A stretch of DNA of 64,000 nt. Source: Enterococcus sp. DIV0212c (GTDB taxonomy: Bacteria > Bacillota > Bacilli > Lactobacillales > Enterococcaceae). The number at the start of each line of letters is the position of its first letter. Positions within the stretch are counted from its first letter, which is position 1. A model generated the notes under the pieces. The model saw only the letters and a list, made by a program, of their open reading frames with translations, had not been told where the DNA came from and ran no database searches. The position numbers and the translations under genes are program-made. The DNA lies in assembly GCF_017377505.1 (NCBI RefSeq), contig NZ_JAFREN010000003.1, positions 1-64,000 on the forward strand, given 5' to 3'. This document shows positions 1 through 8,008 of the stretch, one piece after another.

Positions 1-375
1 TATCATATCAAATCTTCGATTCGATGTCAACACTTTTTTTCAAAAGTTTTAAAAGTTTTTTTCTGCTTGATGTTATCGAATGTTTCGTGACAACTTCATT
101 AGTTTATCAGATTGTCAGTTGTTTGTCAACAACTTTTTTCTGATTTTTCAAGTTTTTTCAAACTTGAAATGTTATTTTATTTCTCGCTTCGTTGTCGTTT
201 CTTTTGTGACAACTTCACTAGTTTATCAGGTTAATTATTGTTTGTCAACAACAATTTTGCTGATTTCCAAAGTTTTTTTTCAAACTTGGAATGTTATATT
301 ATCTGTATCGTTTGGCGTGTTTCATCAGTGCCTTGCGACAAGATATAATATACCAAGTTTCCGGCTTCCGGTCAA
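1..375. repeat. Imperfect ~119-bp tandem repeats, gene-free
   Basis: Two well-matched units begin with GTGACAACTTCA at about 87 and 206 (period 119). Each continues through AGTTTATCAG, TTTGTCAACAAC and a T-rich stretch ending in AAACTTGRAATGTTAT. A decayed partial copy precedes them (GATGTCAACACTTTTT near 22) and a weaker one follows (GCGACAAG near 335). No plausible gene covers the stretch: the open frames are T-rich and have no ribosome-binding site. Sequences of this style may flank rRNA operons in this group, but that is recollection and no rRNA is present here. Confidence 0.6.
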
Positions 376-531
376 CTAAAATTTGCACTTTTTTTAAACT
401 TTTTTTCGTTACCGATTGTTTTATTACTTTTGTTCTTTATTGTTCGTTTTTAACTGGAAAAAAGGTGATTTTCGATCTATTTCTTAATTTTTAGTAACAT
501 ATTCTAAATTTCCCGTAACTTCTCTTTGTTT

Positions 532-561
532 TTGTCAATTTTTCCATTTATTTGTTAGAAT
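532..561 (+). promoter_or_regulatory. Predicted sigma-A promoter of croR
   Basis: A -35 box TTGTCA (532-537) and a -10 box TAGAAT (556-561) are separated by 18 bp. Transcription would start near 568, downstream of the upstream in-frame ATG at 560. This supports the later start of the regulator gene at 605. Confidence 0.55.
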
Positions 562-604
562 GAATAAGAAGAATTCTACTATATATATGGAGGAAATGAA
601 CGAT

Positions 605-1294
605 ATGAAAATTTTAGTTGCTGATGATGATAAAGAAATTGTAGAACTGTTGAGTATTTATATTCACAATGAAGGTTACGAAGTAGTTAAAGCTTATGAT
701 GGAAAAGAGGCTTTATCTAAGATTCGAACCATTTCAGATATTGATCTGCTTATTCTAGATATCATGATGCCCATCATGGACGGTATGCAAGTCGTTAAAG
801 AATTACGAAAGGAATCCCAAATTCCAATTATTATGCTGACTGCTAAAACAACTGATATGGATAAAATCAAAGGGCTGGTGGCTGGAGCAGATGATTATGT
901 TACAAAACCATTCAATCCTTTAGAAGTCATGGCTCGGGTTAAATCAATTTTAAGACGTAGTCAGATGCAGCTTAAAGCAGACGAACCTGATGTGCTAGAG
1001 ATTGGATCGTTGATCATCAATAAAGATTCTCACGAAGTAAAAACAGTTGATGGAAAAGAAATCCAATTAACCGCCCTCGAATTTGGTATCTTATATCTAT
1101 TAGCTAGCCATCCGAATCGTGTTTTTAGTGCCGATGAAATTTTTGAACGTGTCTGGCAGCAAGAAAGTATCGTTTCTGCGAAAACAGTTATGGTTCATGT
1201 CAGTCATTTGAGAGATAAAATCGAAGAAGCAACTGGTGGAGAAAAAGTCATTCAAACAGTTTGGGGAGTTGGATATAAGATCGATGCTCGTTAG
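605..1294 (+). CDS. croR: Response regulator of the VanR/OmpR type, probable CroR
   Basis: This is a 229-residue cytoplasmic response regulator. The receiver domain has the acidic pocket D7-D9, phospho-acceptor D52 (LLILDIMMP), T79 and K101. The C-terminal half is an OmpR-type winged helix ending in TVWGVGYKI. The start at 605 is preferred because GGAGG at 589-593 lies 11 nt upstream and the predicted promoter excludes the ATG at 560. It overlaps the kinase gene by 11 nt. In E. faecalis, CroRS controls intrinsic cephalosporin resistance and sits close to serS and guaB, as here. The symbol rests on that synteny and the VanR-like sequence. Confidence 0.78.
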   Translation: MKILVADDDKEIVELLSIYIHNEGYEVVKAYDGKEALSKIRTISDIDLLILDIMMPIMDGMQVVKELRKESQIPIIMLTAKTTDMDKIKGLVAGADDYVTKPFNPLEVMARVKSILRRSQMQLKADEPDVLEIGSLIINKDSHEVKTVDGKEIQLTALEFGILYLLASHPNRVFSADEIFERVWQQESIVSAKTVMVHVSHLRDKIEEATGGEKVIQTVWGVGYKIDAR

Positions 1295-2435
1295 ACAAAA
1301 GAAAATCGAAAAGCAAAAACGAATTACCTTAACATCCAAAGAAATCAGTGAATTACTTGCTGAAGGAATCGTTACAATTATCCTGTTACTTCTATTAAAT
1401 GTTTCAATTACAGTTCTTCTTAGTGGCAGCGAAACATTAAAGGGAGTCATCTGGGCAACTAAAGGTGCTTTCGCCCAAGAACTAAATACAGATTTATTTT
1501 GGAGTTTAAGTAAATTTGTTATACCTATATTTTTTATAGTTGATGTGGGCGTACTGTATTGGCGATTGATTCGTCGTTACCGTCAAATGCAACTACGTCA
1601 CATTATCAGTGAGCTGCATTATATTGCAGATGGTAATTATGACCATCGTATCCCTTTCGAATTAAGTGGGGATCTAGCAAAAGTCGTGACTAGTATCAAT
1701 GGTTTAGTTGATAGTACTGTTGCAGCTATCGAAGATGAACGTAAGATTGAAAAATCAAAAGACGAACTGATCACAAACGTCAGTCATGACATTCGAACAC
1801 CTCTAACTTCTATTATAGGTTATTTGGGCTTGATTGAAGATCGTCAGTTTCATAATGAAGAAGATTTACTGAAATATACCCATACAGCATATGTAAAAGC
1901 AAAACAGATGAAGTTACTTGTTGATGACCTTTTTGAGTATACAAAAGTTCGTCAGCCTTCCGTTCCTATCAATTTAATCAGTTTTGATATGGCGCAACTG
2001 ATCGAACAACTTGCTGCTGATTTTGAGCTTGAAGCGGATAAAAACGGCATGACGATTCAAGTCAACGCAAATCCCGCCTCAATCAAAATGGATGGAGATA
2101 CTGAAAAACTAGTTCGAGTCTTCGATAATCTATTATCGAATGCATTAAAATACGGTAAAGGTGGTAAAAATATCGTCATCGATGTAGATAAAGTTGGAAC
2201 AGAAGCTGTAATCGCTGTGAGAAACGATGGCCCGCCAATTCCTAAAAAATCTTTAGATCAATTATTCGATCGTTTTTACCGCGTCGAAGAGTCCCGCTCA
2301 CAAGAAACTGGCGGAACAGGTCTTGGACTCGCTATCGCACAAAGTATTATAGCCTTGCATGGCGGTTATATCTATGCAACTTCTGATAATCGTTGGACGT
2401 CTTTTATTATTCACTTGCCTTTGAAGAGAAATTAA
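1284..2435 (+). CDS. croS: Sensor histidine kinase, VanS-like, probable CroS
   Basis: This is a 383-residue membrane sensor kinase. Two hydrophobic segments (about residues 26-47 and 72-93) flank a short extracellular loop, followed by a HAMP-like linker. The H-box NVSHDIRTPLTS places the phosphorylated histidine near residue 168. The N-box NLLSNALKYG and G-box GGTGLGLAIA mark the ATP-binding domain. The start at 1284 overlaps the regulator stop and gives a VanS-like length; an upstream in-frame ATG at 1236 would give a much longer overlap. Its partner is the adjacent CroR-like regulator. The extracellular loop is too small for a folded ligand-binding domain, so it probably senses envelope state within or at the membrane. 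Confidence 0.75.
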   Translation: MLVRQKKIEKQKRITLTSKEISELLAEGIVTIILLLLLNVSITVLLSGSETLKGVIWATKGAFAQELNTDLFWSLSKFVIPIFFIVDVGVLYWRLIRRYRQMQLRHIISELHYIADGNYDHRIPFELSGDLAKVVTSINGLVDSTVAAIEDERKIEKSKDELITNVSHDIRTPLTSIIGYLGLIEDRQFHNEEDLLKYTHTAYVKAKQMKLLVDDLFEYTKVRQPSVPINLISFDMAQLIEQLAADFELEADKNGMTIQVNANPASIKMDGDTEKLVRVFDNLLSNALKYGKGGKNIVIDVDKVGTEAVIAVRNDGPPIPKKSLDQLFDRFYRVEESRSQETGGTGLGLAIAQSIIALHGGYIYATSDNRWTSFIIHLPLKRN

Positions 2436-2437
2436 TT

Positions 2438-2492
2438 AAAAAATAAGAGTTAGAAGCCACACACTTAGTGTAGTTCCTAACTCTTATTTTTT
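2438..2492. terminator. Bidirectional terminator between croS and ABC permease
   Basis: A perfect 16-bp stem (2438-2453 pairing with 2477-2492) has A/T-rich outer arms giving a U tract on either strand. It lies between two convergent genes, and the right arm overlaps the permease stop codon. Confidence 0.85.
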
Positions 2493-4767
2493 AGTCTACA
2501 CCCTTTAACGATTCCACCATATCAAGTTTTTGTATTCTTCTTCCAATAAAGAAAGTTGTCGTTAATGAACAGCCCCATACAACAATTGAAGCCAATGTCA
2601 AATTGAGTATACCTATATAGGAAGTATATTCTAAGTGTATTGTTGAGAATGTTTTTACATACTGATCCAAAAACCATAATCCTAATGGAATTCCTATAAG
2701 CCAACCGATCATTGTCGTAAACAGATTCTCGATCATAGTAATTCTTCTTAGCTCTTTCTTATGAAAACCAAGTACTCTTAATGTCGCGTAATCTCTTGTC
2801 CTTTCAACAAAATTCAATGTTCCTAAATTGTATAAAACAACTACAACTAACAATATAGCAAACGCTATGATCATCATAAAAATACTCTTTAAACTTTCAA
2901 CGAATTCATATGCATTTTCTTTTTGATCCCTTATGTTAATAACTGATTCTACATTCGAATTATTTTTAAGTTCTGATAACGGTAGCTTCGCTCCTACTAG
3001 CAAAGTATGTGGCGTAAATGTTCCACCGGCTCTCTCCCAAGTTTCTTGCATAATGTACGCACCTTGGTTGGTTTCACTAGTGATAATCCCTTTAACTTCG
3101 AACTCATAATCATTCTTATCTAAGGATGAGCGTACCTTGACCTTATCTCCTACTTTTAAATCTGCTCTTTCTGCAAACCCATTCGTCAAATAAATTCCAT
3201 CATCTGATACAGTTTTATTATCTTTTGTTCTCATATTTACAAAAGACCCTTCACTTATAATAATCAATAAGCGATTGTATCCATCATCTGGCGTATATCT
3301 AGCTGGTAAAATTTGTACACTTTGCCCGTTAAATTCCTTTTTCAACTCTTCAAAATTTGTTGTTTCTAGTCTTTTGTCGTAAGTAAAATCTTGATTGTAT
3401 GCTTTATCTACTAAATGATTGATCGATTCTGGCATACCAAACCCGGCTGTAAGTAACATCATTCCACCAGCAACACCAATAATTCCCATTAACATCCTAA
3501 CTTTATTAATCGCTGCATCTCTAAATGCCCATCTATTTTCGAAACTCAACGCATTCCATAAAAATGGGATTTTTTCTAGAATAATAGAGTGAACGTTTTT
3601 GGTATTCCCTCCGCGAAGAAATAATACTGGCAATCCTATTCTTGCTTCTCTAGAAGCTAAGAAGGCTGACAGTACACAAGTAGAAACAACAATTAAAACA
3701 ACAATCAATGAAGTATAATTATATGAAATCATCCATTTAGGAATTGAAAACATATCTTTTTGCGTGTTCAAAACAAACCAAGATAGTAATGGAGATACCA
3801 CAGCTCCGAGAAAGGCTCCGCCTCCTCCAATTAAAAAACCATAACTAGCATAATGAGCACCAATATTCAGGTTTGAGAAACCCAAGGCTTTCAAAACAGC
3901 AATTTCCTTTGTTTGAGATTCAATCAACCTTCTAATGGTTGTATACATAGCCAAAATCGCAAGTAAAATAAATATGAAAGAGAACATATAGGATAAATTA
4001 CGAATTTGTCCAACTCGATCTAATGCATTGGCTACATCATTCAACGTTTCTTGATTATAATAAGCAATCTGTTTCACTCCTAAGATACTTTCAATACTTT
4101 TACGAATATCTTTCTTAGAGTTTCTCATTTCAATTACATTAGACGGACCTTGATACTGAAAGTTCTGTTTTAATGTTTTATTCGAAATAATTCCATAACC
4201 ATAGTCTGAATAATTTGGTGCAATAAATTCTTGCATACCAGTATAATAAATTTTTTCTGGAGATTGAATAAACCCTCTTACTTTTAAATCAACTTGATGC
4301 TCCCTGTACTTTAAATAAATAACCTCTCCTAGTGCAATCCTATTTTCAGACGCATACTCCTTGTTTAACCAAATCCCTTCTTCCTCACCAGAAGGTAAAT
4401 CATACCCTTCTGCTAAAAAAGGTGTTGATAAATTTTCTCTAGAATATGTATCTATTGATAGGTATTTGTCTCGATTATCATCTCTTAAATCTGTTACTTT
4501 GATCTGTGTTTTTTCAACAACATTTTCTACTCCAGAAATTGCACCAATTTTTTCAATATCTTCTTTCGTAAAACCAGTACTGTATACCCAAGAATCTGCT
4601 AATTTAGAAGTAGTAGTAAAATCATCTAAACTTTTCTCTAAACCTCCCCATGCCCCCTGTAATCCAACAAATACTAGAACACTTAAAAATGACATTAAAA
4701 ATACTGAGAAAAACTGGGTCCAATTTTTAAAAATATCACGTCTTAATTTTAAATTTAAAAAGCTCAC
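2491..4767 (-). CDS. ABC transporter permease with two FtsX domains
   Basis: This 758-residue integral membrane protein has an N-terminal transmembrane helix, a large extracellular MacB-type periplasmic-core-like domain (about 45-250), and a first FtsX domain (about 265-375). A further membrane segment near 425 is followed by a second extracellular domain and a C-terminal FtsX domain (about 630-750). It is the duplicated-FtsX layout of Gram-positive exporters and mechanotransmission transporters. The start codon is GTG at 4767, preceded by AGGAGGT, and it overlaps the TAG stop of the ATPase gene by one base, so the two are translationally coupled. Substrate is unknown; the neighbouring AvrD-like enzyme suggests export of its product, as inference. 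Confidence 0.8.
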   Translation of the reverse strand: MSFLNLKLRRDIFKNWTQFFSVFLMSFLSVLVFVGLQGAWGGLEKSLDDFTTTSKLADSWVYSTGFTKEDIEKIGAISGVENVVEKTQIKVTDLRDDNRDKYLSIDTYSRENLSTPFLAEGYDLPSGEEEGIWLNKEYASENRIALGEVIYLKYREHQVDLKVRGFIQSPEKIYYTGMQEFIAPNYSDYGYGIISNKTLKQNFQYQGPSNVIEMRNSKKDIRKSIESILGVKQIAYYNQETLNDVANALDRVGQIRNLSYMFSFIFILLAILAMYTTIRRLIESQTKEIAVLKALGFSNLNIGAHYASYGFLIGGGGAFLGAVVSPLLSWFVLNTQKDMFSIPKWMISYNYTSLIVVLIVVSTCVLSAFLASREARIGLPVLFLRGGNTKNVHSIILEKIPFLWNALSFENRWAFRDAAINKVRMLMGIIGVAGGMMLLTAGFGMPESINHLVDKAYNQDFTYDKRLETTNFEELKKEFNGQSVQILPARYTPDDGYNRLLIIISEGSFVNMRTKDNKTVSDDGIYLTNGFAERADLKVGDKVKVRSSLDKNDYEFEVKGIITSETNQGAYIMQETWERAGGTFTPHTLLVGAKLPLSELKNNSNVESVINIRDQKENAYEFVESLKSIFMMIIAFAILLVVVVLYNLGTLNFVERTRDYATLRVLGFHKKELRRITMIENLFTTMIGWLIGIPLGLWFLDQYVKTFSTIHLEYTSYIGILNLTLASIVVWGCSLTTTFFIGRRIQKLDMVESLKGVD

Positions 4768-5462
4768 TATAATTGAACCTCCTGTACATCAATTGGATGA
4801 AGATTTTCTTCAATAGATGCGACATTACCATCGTGCAGACGAATTACTTTATGAGCGATACTGGCAAATTCTGAATTATGTGTTACCATAACGACTGCTG
4901 TATTGGAATCATTAGCAGCTTCTCTAAGAATTTCCATGATTTTTATTCCTGTACCTGAATCAAGTGCGCCTGTCGGTTCATCACAAAGCAATAATTCTGG
5001 TGACTTTGCTAAAGCTCTAGCAATAGATACGCGTTGCATTTCACCTCCAGACATTTGTGTTGGAAAATTACTTTTTCTATGATCTAACCCGACTTTTTTC
5101 AAGTAATTTTCTGCATTGCCTTGATTTCCCGTTAATTGTGCTGCAATTGCGATATTTTCATAAGCAGTCAAACTAGGTATAAGATTATAAAATTGAAAAA
5201 CGAATCCTACAACATCTCTACGATAAACAGACAATTCAAAATCATTTAGCTTTGTTATATCTCGTCCATCAAAATAGAATTCCCCTCTTGAAGCACGATC
5301 CATTCCACCTAATAAATTTAGCATGGTACTTTTCCCTGATCCAGAAGGTCCCAAAATGACAGTGAACTTCCCCTTTTCAATTGTAAAATTTACATCATCC
5401 AGTGCTTTTACTTTTTGGTCCCCTACCTCATACTCTTTACTAATATTTTTAAATTCTAGCAT
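4767..5462 (-). CDS. ABC transporter ATP-binding protein, MacB/LolD type
   Basis: This 231-residue ATPase has Walker [10 protein letters not shown] near residue 38, the signature [16 protein letters not shown], and Walker [13 protein letters not shown]. The H-loop MVTHN is present. Length and motifs match the LolD/MacB group that pairs with FtsX-type permeases, and the permease gene follows immediately. The ATG at 5462 has AGGAGG about 6 nt upstream. It probably energises the adjacent permease. The 130-bp gap to the upstream P-loop gene shows no clear terminator, so read-through from the AvrD-like operon is possible. Confidence 0.88.
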   Translation of the reverse strand: MLEFKNISKEYEVGDQKVKALDDVNFTIEKGKFTVILGPSGSGKSTMLNLLGGMDRASRGEFYFDGRDITKLNDFELSVYRRDVVGFVFQFYNLIPSLTAYENIAIAAQLTGNQGNAENYLKKVGLDHRKSNFPTQMSGGEMQRVSIARALAKSPELLLCDEPTGALDSGTGIKIMEILREAANDSNTAVVMVTHNSEFASIAHKVIRLHDGNVASIEENLHPIDVQEVQL

Positions 5463-5591
5463 TATATCCTCCTAATTTTAAAGCTGAATGAGCCATTTTG
5501 CATTGACGAAAAATAGGAAAAAATGATTGTACCGTTCTTTGGCACATTCAGGTTTTATCTTTTTTTCTGAGATGCAGGCTCATAAAGCTAG

Positions 5592-6368
5592 CTAATATTT
5601 TGTCATGATTAAAACTTTTTCTTTTAGACTAGGTTCTGAATACTGTTCAATAATTCTTTGAGCAACTGTTTCTCGATTTGTTTGAATTTTTGTTTCCGCC
5701 AGCGCCACAGCTTCTTCGACCGGAACGACTAATGGTAGATGATATAAATCCACAATTCTCCTAACACGTTCAACTTGACTGCCTTTTATTAAATTAGGTT
5801 CTATGCCAACATTGATAAATGCATTTTTTAATTCTTGATCTGATAGTGTTCGATATTTTTCTGAAACTGGTCGATGTCCATCTGGATCCATTTCAAACTC
5901 AATTGGTAGGTGGACAGCGTCTGTATACCACTGTTTTGCGTGCTGGTTAGCCACTTGTCCATAAGCATCCAAATATTTTTTGAAAAAACCACGAGCTGGC
6001 AACCCTAATACAGCTTTCGCTAGCCTATGTGTAAATGATGATCCAGGGTTTATACCAACCTTCATCCTTACAGTTCCATATATCCATTCGTTCATTACCG
6101 AACCATCTGAAATAAAACTTCCATGAGTCTGATAAAGTGCCATTTCTTCTCTAATTCTTTCTTCCATTCGTTTGAGTCCAAGCGCTAATAGTTCCGTAGC
6201 ATTCATATCTTGAAAACGACGCCCAGGATACAACTCAGTTAAAATCTCTCTAGCTGACAAAGCATTAATCAAAGGAATTCCCGTTGCTATAGATAATGCC
6301 GTTGTCGTGGTGGTCTTACCTGTAGAATACGTTCCTGAAATTACTAGCCTAATCTCCTCCTTACTCAT
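5592..6368 (-). CDS. P-loop ATPase of the AAA_28 / kinase-like type
   Basis: This is a protein of about 258 residues whose N-terminus carries a Walker A motif GTYSTGKTTT and a Walker-B-like acidic motif FISDGSVMNEW near residue 90. The pattern resembles small-molecule or nucleoside kinases such as the NadR kinase domain and AAA_28 proteins. The start at 6368 overlaps the end of the AvrD-like gene by 8 nt (ATGAGTAA), with GGAGTG upstream. An in-frame ATG at 6383 lacks a binding site. The tight coupling suggests it acts on the substrate or product of the AvrD-like protein. No specific substrate can be read from the sequence. Confidence 0.6.
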   Translation of the reverse strand: MSKEEIRLVISGTYSTGKTTTTTALSIATGIPLINALSAREILTELYPGRRFQDMNATELLALGLKRMEERIREEMALYQTHGSFISDGSVMNEWIYGTVRMKVGINPGSSFTHRLAKAVLGLPARGFFKKYLDAYGQVANQHAKQWYTDAVHLPIEFEMDPDGHRPVSEKYRTLSDQELKNAFINVGIEPNLIKGSQVERVRRIVDLYHLPLVVPVEEAVALAETKIQTNRETVAQRIIEQYSEPSLKEKVLIMTKY

Positions 6369-7305
6369 TTTCTTCACTCCCATTATTTACTTTTTCAGGT
6401 ACTTTATGAGCTAATTTCCCTGAAAATTTAACTTTACTATCAGCGGTTTCGCCAGCCATATTGAATGTTCTCCAGCTCTCGTTATTCATTGAAATGATCT
6501 GGGTTCTATTTATTCCTCCAGAAACAAGAACCTTCTTTGGATTATATTGATAAGGTTCATCCATCTCAGCTTTAGCCAAGCGCATCCAGAAAGTATCACT
6601 ATATTTCCTTTCGATGTCGTCAAAGTTATACGCAATAACTTGGCTCATCTGAGAAAAAATAATCAACCACTCAATTAAGGACATAGCTTGAGATACCTTA
6701 CTCCCTATTCCAGAATAAACAAGCTCACATTGTGCCGATCTAGTTACTTCGCACATCATTTCTTTTCCATTAAATATCTCAATATTTTGGATATCATGAC
6801 GTAAGTTTTTTAAATGATTGCTCATATAATGTGTTACTTGTTCCCTACAGTTTTTATTTTCTGCAGTTGTATCGATACTCTTCAACTGAAGACTAATTCT
6901 CATCCCTAAAATGAAAACAGTAAATTTCTGGTTATCTTTTTGAATAATTGCTTTTTCCAAGACCATTGGTATTCTCCCTAAGTCTTCTACAGGTACAACA
7001 CCTGCCTTAATTTCAAAAGAAGCTAAATATAAATTTTCCAGACATATCTCTGGATTGTATCTACATAAATAATCTTCTGCAACTAAAACTGCTAGTATCA
7101 ATCCATCGACTGTGCTTAAATGTGGCTTCAAACTCTTTCCATCTTTTTCTGACCAACTACAAGATTGATTGATCTTCGCAACAAGCACCAATTCCGAACT
7201 AGCTGTATTTTCTTCTACTCCATCTAACAAACTATATTCTGTATTTTTGTGTCCCAAACCAAAATATCTAGTTTCAAATTTACCAAGTATCTCATCAACA
7301 ACCAT
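6361..7305 (-). CDS. AvrD-family protein, candidate small-molecule synthase
   Basis: This is a protein of about 314 residues. Near its N-terminus it has RYFGLGHKN and then KPHLSTVDGLILAVLVAE. A second half carries VSQAMSLIEWLIIFSQM followed by SDTFWMRLAKAEMDEP. This two-part pattern matches what I recall of AvrD proteins, the Pseudomonas syringae enzyme that directs synthesis of syringolide butyrolactone elicitors. The start at 7305 (GGGGAAAG upstream) is preferred because longer open frame runs backwards through the terminator of the preceding gene. It is coupled to the kinase-like gene. The family call is from motif memory and the product is unknown. Confidence 0.58.
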   Translation of the reverse strand: MVVDEILGKFETRYFGLGHKNTEYSLLDGVEENTASSELVLVAKINQSCSWSEKDGKSLKPHLSTVDGLILAVLVAEDYLCRYNPEICLENLYLASFEIKAGVVPVEDLGRIPMVLEKAIIQKDNQKFTVFILGMRISLQLKSIDTTAENKNCREQVTHYMSNHLKNLRHDIQNIEIFNGKEMMCEVTRSAQCELVYSGIGSKVSQAMSLIEWLIIFSQMSQVIAYNFDDIERKYSDTFWMRLAKAEMDEPYQYNPKKVLVSGGINRTQIISMNNESWRTFNMAGETADSKVKFSGKLAHKVPEKVNNGSEENE

Positions 7306-7344
7306 TTTCTTTCCCCATTTCCTTTTGATATACCTAGCATAAAA

Positions 7345-7397
7345 GGAAACCCGCAAGAAAACATCCGTATCTTCCGAATGTTTTCTTGCGGGTTTCC
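7345..7397 (-). terminator. Strong terminator after the response regulator
   Basis: A perfect 20-bp stem (7345-7364 with 7378-7397) and 13-nt loop is followed on the minus strand by TTTT. It begins just past the regulator stop at 7403 and ends about 40 nt before the AvrD-like start. It therefore separates the sensor genes from the biosynthetic genes. Confidence 0.88.
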
Positions 7398-7402
7398 CCA
7401 AT

Positions 7403-8008
7403 TTAATCAATCAAGTTTAATTTAATTGCCTCTCTAACAGCACCAATTCGACTGCTTACTCCAAGCTTTCTACATATGTTTGTTACATGGGACTCAACTG
7501 TTCTTCTACTTACATAAAGTTCTTTTGAAATTTTTTCGTTTGTATACTCATTGACAATTAGATTGATGATTTTTATTTCGATTTCACTTAAAATTGGATT
7601 TTCTTCTATTGAAACAAGAAAGTCAGGAATCACATGGTTTCCTTTATAGACATTGATTACTGTACTAATAAGTTCTTCATAACTTGTCTCTTTACGAAGA
7701 AATGCTTTTACACCTAATTCTAAAGCTCTTTTATGAAGCATTTCTTCATAAAAACCTGAAATCAAAATAATTTTCACATCACTATTAGCCATACCTCTAA
7801 TTTTTTTTACCAAATCAAAACCATGAACCCCATCTAACATTAGATCCATCACTACAACATCTATATTTTTATACTTTATACAAATTAAAAACTCTTCAAC
7901 TGTCGCATATGCTCCAATGATATCAAATTCTGGAATTGTTCCTAATTTGTTGCGCAACCCTTCTAACACAAGCCGATGGTCATCAATCAATGCCATTCTA
8001 ATATTCAT
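7403..8008 (-). CDS. NarL/LuxR-type response regulator
   Basis: This 201-residue regulator has a receiver domain with acidic residues LIDDH at the N-terminus, phospho-acceptor Asp in VVVMDLMLDG (near residue 55) and Lys in KAFLRKE. The C-terminal LuxR-type helix-turn-helix contains ELYVSRRTVESHVTNICRKLGV. The ATG at 8008 overlaps the kinase stop in an ATGA arrangement, with AGGAGAAA upstream, so the pair is translationally coupled. Its likely targets are its own operon and the AvrD-like operon just beyond the terminator, which is inference from position. The layout matches ComA-type regulators partnered with ComP kinases. Confidence 0.88.
   Translation of the reverse strand: MNIRMALIDDHRLVLEGLRNKLGTIPEFDIIGAYATVEEFLICIKYKNIDVVVMDLMLDGVHGFDLVKKIRGMANSDVKIILISGFYEEMLHKRALELGVKAFLRKETSYEELISTVINVYKGNHVIPDFLVSIEENPILSEIEIKIINLIVNEYTNEKISKELYVSRRTVESHVTNICRKLGVSSRIGAVREAIKLNLID

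Noticed and set aside
80..494. Two Phe/Ser-rich plus-strand open frames in the left repeat region
   Set aside because: They consist of T-rich repeat sequence and have no Shine-Dalgarno site.
560..604. Upstream in-frame ATG for the CroR-like regulator
   Set aside because: It lies at the predicted -10 box, has no binding site, and adds 15 residues unlike the family N-terminus.
1284..2435. Vancomycin-resistance VanS proper
   Set aside because: The kinase is VanS-like, but no vanH, vanA/B or vanX genes follow, and synteny with serS and guaB points to CroRS.
7306..7410. N-terminal extension of the AvrD-like protein
   Set aside because: The extra frame is the reverse read of a perfect terminator hairpin and has no binding site.
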